Positions 7,622 through 12,470 of a stretch of 12,470 nt of DNA are shown in pieces. Made by a program: the position numbers and the translations under genes. Origin of the DNA: Candidatus Firestoneibacteriota bacterium (GTDB lineage Bacteria > Oederibacteriota > JAAXVQ01); the NCBI GenBank assembly GCA_013335425.1, contig JAAXVQ010000023.1, positions 1-12,470 on the forward strand, read 5' to 3'. How positions within the stretch are numbered: the stretch's first letter is position 1; each line of letters opens with the position of its first letter. The notes beneath the pieces were generated by a model, which did not search any database, was not told the origin of the DNA, and saw only the letters and a list, made by a program, of their open reading frames with translations.

Positions 7622-8506
7622 TTATTTTTCCGCAATAAAAATAAATTGGCAGCCGTTTCCCAAATAGCCGAAGCCCGGGCTATAGTAGAGCAGCATCTGT
7701 GCTTGCCGAAATCCCGCCCGCCGGCAAGCCGGCAGCAGATCCCAGCCGAAGTCATGAAATACCAGGCAGGGACCGTGATATTCCGCGGGCAGCAGGAGTT
7801 TAACCGCATTATGTTCCAGGCGGGCGCGGGGCGAGGTTTCGTCCCGATTAGTATAAAAAGGGATGGAAAAAATCAACTTTCCCTTTTCCCGCAACACGCG
7901 CGCGGATTCTTCCAAAGCACGTTCATAAACTGGAACATGTTCTAAAACATCGTTCGATACGATGACATCCAGCGAAGCGTCCGCGAAGCTTAAATTCATC
8001 GCATCTTCATGCCGGATCCCGTTGATCAAGCTTCCGGGTTGGGCCGCAAAGCCCAAATACTCGCTGCCGATGAGGGCGGTGTTTGACAGCCGACTCGCGG
8101 CCCAGCGATAAAACGGCGTGGTTTGTTCAAAGAGATAAACCGCAGGGGTGGGGGCCAAGACCTTCAATGCGCATTTAAGATAAGTCATCACCCAACGTTG
8201 GCGGTTATTCAACAAGCAGGAGGGACAGACCAGGCGTTCGCGGTAATTGGGGGTTTGTTGATCGGAAAAATTCCAATCCATATAAAATAAGGTTTGTTTT
8301 TCACAAACTTCGCAAAAACCCGGAACGGCCCATTGCTTTTTTCCCCGACCGAAGGCGGAGAATTTTTTCTCCAGGTCAAGCCGGGGCGACTTAACCTGGG
8401 TTATATAGTCGTTGAACTCATTTTGGGTAGTGAGGTTTTTAATTTCCAGCGAGGCGTTTTTTCCCGGTTGCATCCGGGTCATCCGAGAATCCAAAATGGA
8501 AATCAT
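7622..8506 (-). CDS. Class I SAM-dependent methyltransferase-like protein with zinc-ribbon-type cysteines
   Basis: The ATG at 8504-8506 is preferred over a GTG at 8512 because GGGAGGG lies directly upstream with proper spacing; the protein is then 294 residues. Residues ~165-217 fit the Methyltransf_11 core: GIRHEDAMNLSFADASLDVIVSNDVLEHV, then RALEESARVLREKGKLIFSIPF. Instead of a GxGxG SAM-binding loop the preceding strand reads PAVYLFEQTTPFYRWAAS then IGSEYLG, a variant I associate with methyltransferases near polysaccharide or cell-surface loci. Two CxxC pairs (Cys65/68 and Cys94/97) flank ~25 residues and look like a zinc ribbon ahead of the catalytic fold. The C-terminus is PGFGYLGNGCQFIFIAEK. 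The substrate is unknown and the neighbours give no pathway hint. Confidence in the fold is good, in activity moderate. Confidence 0.78.
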   Translation of the reverse strand: MISILDSRMTRMQPGKNASLEIKNLTTQNEFNDYITQVKSPRLDLEKKFSAFGRGKKQWAVPGFCEVCEKQTLFYMDWNFSDQQTPNYRERLVCPSCLLNNRQRWVMTYLKCALKVLAPTPAVYLFEQTTPFYRWAASRLSNTALIGSEYLGFAAQPGSLINGIRHEDAMNLSFADASLDVIVSNDVLEHVPVYERALEESARVLREKGKLIFSIPFYTNRDETSPRARLEHNAVKLLLPAEYHGPCLVFHDFGWDLLPACRRAGFRQAQMLLYYSPGFGYLGNGCQFIFIAEK

Positions 8507-8659
8507 GCCCACCCTCCCGGTTCCGCTTCCCGGCGTTAAGCCGCTTTAAAGGCCGCATGCCTTTAGTAACGGTTGAAATGGAGCTCCGCCGTAGAGAAAA
8601 TTTTATTTTTAAAGGACAGGAGGTTGATAAAAATCGGAGGGGGAAGGTTTCAATAGCGC
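8507..8659. other. Upstream region of methyltransferase gene
   Basis: This AT-rich spacer (runs of A and T around 8595-8625) must drive the minus-strand methyltransferase. TTGAAA (minus strand, ~8647-8652) with TTATCA 17 nt later is the best pair, but the -10 is poor. No gene is visible. Confidence 0.3.
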
Positions 8660-8708
8660 GGAAAAGACCGATCCACGCCGTCCCTTCTGGAAGGGAAGCG
8701 TGGATCGG
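8660..8708 (-). terminator. Rho-independent terminator after PAS gene
   Basis: An 11-bp arm CCGATCCACGC (8668-8678) pairs perfectly with GCGTGGATCGG (8698-8708). Inside it TCCCTT and AAGGGA pair around CTGG, so the whole forms a long two-part hairpin. Read on the minus strand it is followed by TCTTTTCC, about 40 nt after the PAS gene stop. Confidence 0.8.
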
Positions 8709-8748
8709 TTAAAAGGTGCCGTTGGTCCGGTGGTTTAAGGTACAAACC

Positions 8749-9342
8749 CTAGATCAGGTCCGGGAAATATTGATCCAAGCAATTGGCGCAGACCGAATGC
8801 AGGGTTTTGATATCCGGGTGTTCCACCAAAGACGGCACCCAGTCCCAACGTTCGGGATCGGCCTGGTTTTTTACCGTGCGGCAATGGCAGCACTGTACCA
8901 CGAACCCGTCGGCATTGCGGTATTTGGGGCCGAAGGCATATTTCATGCGGTTGATCTCGCCGGTGACCACCAAGTGATTGGTAATCACCAGTCCGCGCCC
9001 TGCGGGCAGCGGGTAGGCAATCTGGTGGAAAAGGCGGTACTGGTTGGGGGAGGAACATTCATAATCCTGGTCAAAACGATCGCCGGTTTTCAGTGCCTGG
9101 GAATAGCCGTTCACGTAATGCGTACGGATTTTTTCGGGAAAAGCCGCTGTAATGGATTTCCCCAAAGGATATTTTTCCAGGACCGAGGCCCCGTTATTGT
9201 TCAAAGCGAAAGTTTCCCAGGCGGGATTATAGGCTTTCAGATTCATTTGTTCGTCTACGACATAAACGACGTCCTCGGATTGGGTTAAGGCATTAAGGTC
9301 CAGGTGGTCAACATAAGCGCGGAAAGTGGGGTCGATTTGCAT
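8749..9342 (-). CDS. PAS-domain protein with C-terminal CxxC...CxxC tail, no output domain
   Basis: The ATG at 9340-9342 follows AGGAGGAG by about six nt; longer in-frame extension lacks a site. The 197-residue protein has a PAS-like domain at ~20-130: SEDVVYVVDEQMNLKAYNPAWETFA opens it as in PAS_4/PAS_9-type sensors. The C-terminal ~50 residues hold Cys151-x2-Cys154, an aromatic-rich middle (WDWVPSLVEH), then Cys185-x2-Cys188 followed by LDQYFPDL. This matches a tail known from PAS/GAF signalling proteins that reads roughly CSxCxxxR...W...E.Y...H....FSHGICPxCL..yYP, probably a metal site. No histidine kinase, GGDEF, DNA-binding or methyl-accepting module follows, so it is a cytoplasmic sensor or adaptor that must act on a partner. 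A strong terminator ends the transcript. Ligand unknown. Confidence 0.78.
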   Translation of the reverse strand: MQIDPTFRAYVDHLDLNALTQSEDVVYVVDEQMNLKAYNPAWETFALNNNGASVLEKYPLGKSITAAFPEKIRTHYVNGYSQALKTGDRFDQDYECSSPNQYRLFHQIAYPLPAGRGLVITNHLVVTGEINRMKYAFGPKYRNADGFVVQCCHCRTVKNQADPERWDWVPSLVEHPDIKTLHSVCANCLDQYFPDLI

Positions 9343-9642
9343 GGGAACTCCTCCTGGAAGGCGGTAAACAGTTCCACGGTGATCCAAATTAATTTTATCC
9401 CGCGGGTCATGGCCAATAGCAGTGACCTGAGTGATTTTGCGGAAAAATGCAGGTCGTAGGCTTGCCATCGGGCCAACTACCACCTTACATGACTATTTTA
9501 ATTCCAAAACCACGTTTTGGCAAGTTATTTGTTAGATTTTGGGAAGCGACAGATCGTGCTGCGAAGAGAGATGTTCTCAATAAAGTCTGTTCTAAAAAAG
9601 CTGTGCAGGCCATCTTTGAAGGGCGCGGAGGTTGGGTCAAAG
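9343..9642. other. 300-nt gene-free stretch with an AT-richer patch
   Basis: No gene can be firmly supported. The part nearest the PAS gene should contain its promoter; GATAAAAT on the minus strand (~9391-9398) is a -10-like sequence without a well-spaced -35. From ~9485 to 9620 the DNA is more AT-rich than its surroundings. A plus-strand frame from ATG 9489 runs 63 codons to 9680 and overlaps the end of the next gene, but it has no ribosome site and no recognised family. CCAAAAC (9504-9510) and GTTTTGG (9514-9520) form a small hairpin. Confidence 0.4.
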
Positions 9643-10017
9643 TTACGGAGCCGTCAGCCAATCCTCGGCTTCTTCCCTAGTTTTTAAAAAGCGGAAAATT
9701 TTGGCATTAAGCGCCGTTACAGCCAGATTGGCCAGGATCCGATGCAGCGGGCTGGCGCCGATGAGGGCGATTTTTTTTACCAGGTGTTTGGTTCGGCCGC
9801 TGACTTCGCGTTGGATTGCGGCTATTTCCTTGGTCAGTAGGCTGTTTTCGATATTAACCAACAGCAGGATGTCGTTTTTACCCATGCCGATGATGGCCTC
9901 TTGACTGCCGAGTATGGCGGATTTATATTCTTCGTCTTTCAAGCGGGAATAATCGACATAAAGAATATCATGCCCTTTGTGGGTCAGGGAGGTAATACGC
10001 GGGTGCATCGTGATCAT
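9643..10017 (-). CDS. Small STAS/SEC14-like (SpoIIAA-like) protein
   Basis: This 124-residue cytoplasmic protein alternates beta strands and helices. Strand ILYVDYSRL, helix KSAILGSQEAIIGM, strand DILLLVNIENSLL, helix AAIQREVSGRTKHLVKK, strand IALIGASPL, helix and strand AKIFRFLKTREEAEDWL give the order expected of SpoIIAA-like/STAS-related folds, and the closing f-x-t-r-E-E-A-x-x-W-L is typical. No phosphorylatable Ser in the classical anti-anti-sigma position can be identified with certainty. The ATG at 10015-10017 follows AAGG; a second ATG three codons later is possible. It lies between two other sensor-like genes on the same strand, with its own extended -10 upstream. Function is not known; a regulatory protein-protein interaction role is inference. 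Confidence 0.65.
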   Translation of the reverse strand: MITMHPRITSLTHKGHDILYVDYSRLKDEEYKSAILGSQEAIIGMGKNDILLLVNIENSLLTKEIAAIQREVSGRTKHLVKKIALIGASPLHRILANLAVTALNAKIFRFLKTREEAEDWLTAP

Positions 10018-10098
10018 CTGCCTTGTTTAAGACGTCAGCGTGAATTCCCGACGCAGGACGTTTAACCTTCTTGCGGCAATCGGAAATTCCCCTACTCA

Positions 10099-10107
10099 AG
10101 TATAACA
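10099..10107 (-). promoter_or_regulatory. Extended -10 promoter for STAS-like gene
   Basis: On the minus strand TGTTATACT is a full extended -10 (TGn plus TATACT), preceded by an A/T-rich stretch. No good -35 lies 16-18 nt upstream, which extended -10 promoters can tolerate. Transcription would begin near 10092, about 75 nt before the ATG. Confidence 0.45.
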
Positions 10108-10171
10108 TTTTTTTTGAAAAACCGGATTGAAAAAGGATGCTTCGGGCCGCGACCGAGACGGCTCCGGCGCG

Positions 10172-10741
10172 TTATTCCCAGCTGATGTCGAATTGACAAT
10201 GGGCGGCATGCTCGGAACGGCAATGGATTTCACGTCCTGCGGCGTTTTTTCCCCCCGAGCGTTCGATGGTGAGTAAAATGCCGCCCAGCACGGAATTGCA
10301 AAAAGTCTTTCCGGGAAGGAAATCATCTGAAACGGAGATGAGCAAGTGACGGGCGGAAACGTCCAAAATTTGCATGGTCTCCCGGTCGAAATAACGTTTC
10401 CATAAAAGGGGTGCCTTGGAAAGAATGTAGCCGGTGTTGAGGATATCAAGAAAAATCTTATAAATGCCGCTTAACCCGTCGGCAATGACTTTGCGCCCGA
10501 TTTCCAATCCGATAATGGGATTGCCGGCGGAGAGCTCCTCGGCAATGGCGTTGAGCAAATGATTATAGGCCGAAAGCGGATACCAATCTCCGGCTAAAAT
10601 GAGCCCGGTAAACAGCGCGCCTTCTTCCGGCGTGAGGCGGGAGATGATTTTGTCCCATAAGGGCTTGCCTCCCCGGTTGCGCACAAAATCTTCCACGGAT
10701 TTAATGCATGAGCCTTTGATATTTGAAGTGGCGCCGGGCAT
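10172..10741 (-). CDS. V4R / heme-NO-binding-like (TIGR02265/DUF2378-type) sensor-like protein
   Basis: This 189-residue protein has the layout of the V4R/heme-NO-binding superfamily. It starts with a short strand and helices (IKGSCIKSVEDFV), a central WYPLSAYNHLLNAIAEEL helix near 53-70, EIGRKVIADGLSGIYKIFLDIL at ~80-101, then a beta half with LWKRYFD and ILDVSARHLLISV. The end, CRSEHAAHCQFDISWE (Cys174, His178, Cys182), matches the closing C-x(n)-C-x-F/V-x-I/V-x-W of this group. Myxobacterial TIGR02265 proteins share the YPL and iGR positions. The superfamily binds small ligands or heme, but no proximal His can be assigned here, so the ligand is open. The ATG at 10739-10741 follows GGGAGGC by seven nt. 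It has its own promoter and a leader of ~130 nt. No output domain is attached. Confidence 0.6.
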   Translation of the reverse strand: MPGATSNIKGSCIKSVEDFVRNRGGKPLWDKIISRLTPEEGALFTGLILAGDWYPLSAYNHLLNAIAEELSAGNPIIGLEIGRKVIADGLSGIYKIFLDILNTGYILSKAPLLWKRYFDRETMQILDVSARHLLISVSDDFLPGKTFCNSVLGGILLTIERSGGKNAAGREIHCRSEHAAHCQFDISWE

Positions 10742-10877
10742 TGGAAATGCCTCCCTGGGTTCCAGCTTTTTGGGTTCTGGGACGCTGATGGATTTTTAAG
10801 GAGCGATCTCCCTGAAAAACCTGCCAGTTCTCATTCGGATTGATGTCCCTCCGTTGAGAAGTGTTTGCGCCGGTCTG

Positions 10878-10906
10878 AGTATAGCTCACTGTCCGCCGGA
10901 CTTCAA
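10878..10906 (-). promoter_or_regulatory. Sigma70-type promoter for V4R-like gene
   Basis: On the minus strand TTGAAG (10901-10906) and TATACT (10878-10883) are separated by exactly 17 nt. Transcription would start near 10871, giving a leader of about 130 nt before the ATG at 10741. It lies just downstream of the ferredoxin gene stop, so the V4R-like gene can be expressed independently. Confidence 0.6.
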
Positions 10907-10953
10907 GTAAACGCTGAGTCGGGAAGCGCAAACCCGGCACTTTGCTGGCAAAC

Positions 10954-11136
10954 CTATTCCAGGCGCAGAGCGCGCATGGGGCAGAACCCAACGCAGGCTC
11001 CGCAGTCCGTGCATTTCATCGCATCTACGGTGGGGGCGGCATAACCCTTTTGTTGCAACGCCTCGACCGGGCACACTCTGACCGATGGACAGGCATGCGA
11101 TTGGGGACAACGTTCCTGCAGAACACGCACTGACAT
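10954..11136 (-). CDS. Small ferredoxin with atypical first cysteine motif
   Basis: This 60-residue iron-sulfur electron carrier resembles 2[4Fe-4S] ferredoxins. The second motif is canonical: Cys42-x2-Cys45-x2-Cys48-x3-Cys52-Pro (KCTDCGACVGFCP). The first is not: Cys10-x5-Cys16-x5-Cys22-Pro (RCPQSHACPSVRVCP) instead of CxxCxxCxxxCP. Similar CPQ.H.CP..RVCP motifs followed by ..GY.APT.D.. occur, as I recall, in ferredoxin-like proteins of archaea and anaerobes, so the spacing is probably a family trait, not decay. The first motif offers three Cys plus His15, so it may hold a different or no cluster. The ATG at 11134-11136 follows GAGGTG. Expression comes from a strong promoter with an embedded palindrome. 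Its redox partner is not evident from the neighbours. Confidence 0.85.
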   Translation of the reverse strand: MSVRVLQERCPQSHACPSVRVCPVEALQQKGYAAPTVDAMKCTDCGACVGFCPMRALRLE

Positions 11137-11236
11137 AACGCACCTCGCTTTTGACCGGCCCGCTGCGCGAGCGGTATTCGGCCTGTAAGAATTTGCGACA
11201 GAAACAAATCGGATATTTTGCTAGCCTTGCATGTCC

Positions 11237-11264
11237 AGTATATAACAATATCGTTATATGTCAA
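11237..11264 (-). promoter_or_regulatory. Ferredoxin promoter with operator-like palindrome in its spacer
   Basis: On the minus strand a perfect -35 TTGACA (11259-11264) and TATACT (11237-11242) are 16 nt apart. A perfect 7-bp inverted repeat, ATATAAC-GATATT-GTTATAT (11240-11259), fills the spacer and overlaps both boxes. A repressor bound there would block RNA polymerase. AT-rich palindromes of this shape are used by ArsR/SmtB-type and other winged-helix repressors; the regulator is not in the window. The start site would be near 11230, ~94 nt before the ATG. Confidence 0.75.
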
Positions 11265-11283
11265 TAATATTATTTATAAGCAT

Positions 11284-11315
11284 GAAAAAGACGCGGCTGT
11301 TTGGGAACGGCTGCG
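11284..11315 (-). terminator. Possible terminator after glnS
   Basis: On the minus strand CGCAGCCGTT and AACAGCCGCG form a 10-bp stem with two mismatches around CCCA, followed by TCTTTTTC. It lies 13 nt past the glnS stop and just ahead of the ferredoxin promoter. The mismatches on this strand make it weaker than the others. Confidence 0.45.
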
Positions 11316-11327
11316 AAAAGGGGGAGG

Positions 11328-12470
11328 TTATTTCTGTTTTTTTTCGACTTTGGCCCAGGTGTCCTTCAAACCGACGATCCGGTTGAAAACCACCCGGCCG
11401 GGTTGGGAGTCCGGGTCTACGCAGAAATAGCCTTGGCGCAGAAATTGATAACGTTCACCGGACTGGGCCGACGCCAGCGCGGGTTCGACTTGGCATCCGG
11501 TCAATAGGGTCAGGGAATTGGGATTCAAATTCACCGTAAACGGTTGGCCTTCGGAGACGTTGTCGGGATTGGGCTGGGTGAAAAGATGCTCATACCAGCG
11601 GACTTCGGCTGCGACGGCGTGGCGCGCCGAAACCCAGTGCAGCGTGCCCTGTACTTTGCGGTTGTCGGGTGTGCCGCCGCCGCGCGATTCCGGATCGTAA
11701 GTGCAATGCAGTTCGGTAATGTTTCCCGACGCGTCCTTGACCACGCTTTGACAGGTAATATAATAAGCGTGTTTCAAACGGACTTCCTTGCCCGGCGAGA
11801 GGCGGAAGTACCCTTTGGGCGGGTCTTCGCGAAAATCTTCCTGCTCGATGTAAAGCGTCCCCGAGAAGGGCAATCGGCGTTTGCCGGCGTCGGGGTTTTC
11901 GGGGTTGTTTTCGGCTTCGAATTCCTCGACCTGGTTTTCGGGGTAGTTGGTGATGACCACCTTCAGCGGTTTTACCACGCCCATGACCCGCAGCGCGTTT
12001 TTGTTCAGGTCTTCGCGGACGTAGTATTCCAGCATTTCAATTTCCACGGTGCTGTTGGTCTTGTCCACGCCGATGCGGTCGCAAAAATTGCGGATGGCCT
12101 CGGGCGGATAACCGCGCCGGCGCATGCCTGAGAGGGTGGGCATGCGGGGATCGTCCCAGCCGTTGACGAAATTTTCCTTCACCAACTGCAAAAGCTTGCG
12201 TTTGCTCATGACCGTATAAGTCAGGTTTAAACGCGCAAATTCTATTTGTTGGGGATGGCAGTCGATGGTGATGTTGTCCAAAAACCAGTCGTAGAGGGGA
12301 CGATGATCCTCAAACTCCAGGGTGCAGATGGAGTGGGTGATGTGTTCCAGGGCGTCGGAAATGCCGTGCGCGAAATCGTACATGGGATAAATATGCCATT
12401 TGTCCCCGGTGTGCGGGTGGGCGGCGTGTTTAATGCGGTAAATCGCCGGGTCGCGCAGGTTGATGTTGGG
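11328..12470 (-). CDS. glnS: Glutaminyl-tRNA synthetase, C-terminal part (start outside window)
   Basis: The frame continues to the window edge, so 380 C-terminal residues are seen and roughly 170 N-terminal ones (with the HIGH motif) are missing, judged from the ~554-residue E. coli enzyme. GlnRS charges tRNA-Gln directly with glutamine and ATP in the cytoplasm. Recognition is by long matches to E. coli Gln[40 protein letters not shown], the KMSKS-equivalent [31 protein letters not shown], then the anticodon-binding beta-barrels with [35 protein letters not shown], and the ending [34 protein letters not shown]. The MYDF Met at 12383 is internal, not a start. Its presence implies a direct glutaminylation route; whether GatCAB exists too cannot be told. 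Confidence 0.97.
   Translation of the reverse strand, partial: PNINLRDPAIYRIKHAAHPHTGDKWHIYPMYDFAHGISDALEHITHSICTLEFEDHRPLYDWFLDNITIDCHPQQIEFARLNLTYTVMSKRKLLQLVKENFVNGWDDPRMPTLSGMRRRGYPPEAIRNFCDRIGVDKTNSTVEIEMLEYYVREDLNKNALRVMGVVKPLKVVITNYPENQVEEFEAENNPENPDAGKRRLPFSGTLYIEQEDFREDPPKGYFRLSPGKEVRLKHAYYITCQSVVKDASGNITELHCTYDPESRGGGTPDNRKVQGTLHWVSARHAVAAEVRWYEHLFTQPNPDNVSEGQPFTVNLNPNSLTLLTGCQVEPALASAQSGERYQFLRQGYFCVDPDSQPGRVVFNRIVGLKDTWAKVEKKQK

Noticed and set aside
8716..9288. A 190-codon open frame on the plus strand
   Set aside because: It lies antisense to the PAS/Cys-tail gene, has no ribosome site or recognisable family, and the minus-strand frame has a good start, domains and a terminator.
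9400..9480. Possible c-di-GMP riboswitch before the PAS gene
   Set aside because: Short GC-rich segments recall the GEMM motif, but the conserved core sequences and pairings are not there on either strand.
9343..9483. N-terminal extension of the PAS protein by 47 residues
   Set aside because: A strong AGGAGGAG site sits just before the ATG at 9342 and the extension carries no domain sequence.
11240..11259. Palindrome as an attachment site or transposon end
   Set aside because: It is a single copy and lies precisely between promoter boxes, with no integrase or transposase nearby; an operator explains it better.
11544..12131. A 195-codon open frame on the plus strand
   Set aside because: It is the antisense of glnS, whose protein matches GlnRS throughout.

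Overview
The window looks like a piece of an uncultured, Gram-negative, probably anaerobic bacterium. A TonB-type C-terminal domain implies an outer membrane, two genes have secretion signals, and a small 2[4Fe-4S]-type ferredoxin gene is present. GC content is moderate, and most genes start at ATG, GTG or TTG behind clear GGAGG-type ribosome sites. The domain repertoire (PAS plus zinc tail, V4R/heme-NO-binding-like protein, stand-alone MetH activation-like domain, GlnRS) resembles deep-branching lineages known mainly from metagenomes, but the sequence does not settle the phylum. Bases 1 to about 1060 are clearly GC-richer, with a different codon habit, and join the rest inside one reading frame. 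That is either a gene fusion or a contig assembly chimera.

Layout. (1) 1-4058, plus strand: a frame joining an esterase-like-phytase fragment to a TonB C-terminal region, then a secreted FlgD-Ig-like protein and a secreted barrel-like protein. They are packed tightly (3-nt gap, then a 13-nt overlap) and look like one envelope operon. (2) 4154-7110, plus strand: a good sigma70 promoter, then pepA (leucyl aminopeptidase), a dCTP-deaminase family gene and a MetH activation-domain-like gene, closed by a strong bidirectional terminator. (3) 7137-8506, minus strand: a cold-shock protein with a stem-loop in its leader, and a zinc-ribbon-containing SAM methyltransferase-like protein. (4) 8660-10906, minus strand: three small proteins that look like orphan sensory or regulatory modules: PAS with a Cys-rich tail, STAS/SEC14-like, and V4R/heme-NO-binding-like. 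At least two have promoter-like sequences of their own. (5) 10954-12470, minus strand: a small ferredoxin with an atypical first cysteine motif, expressed from a near-consensus promoter whose spacer is filled by a palindrome, and upstream of it the C-terminal two thirds of glnS, which runs off the window.

The genes are mostly housekeeping or stand-alone: peptide turnover, pyrimidine nucleotide metabolism, tRNA charging, cold response and redox. I see no defence system, CRISPR array, tRNA, rRNA or intact mobile element. The points most worth a second look are the deaminase with Gln where the family has its catalytic Glu, the abrupt composition switch inside the first gene, the operator-like palindrome in the ferredoxin promoter, and the cluster of sensory domains without output domains.
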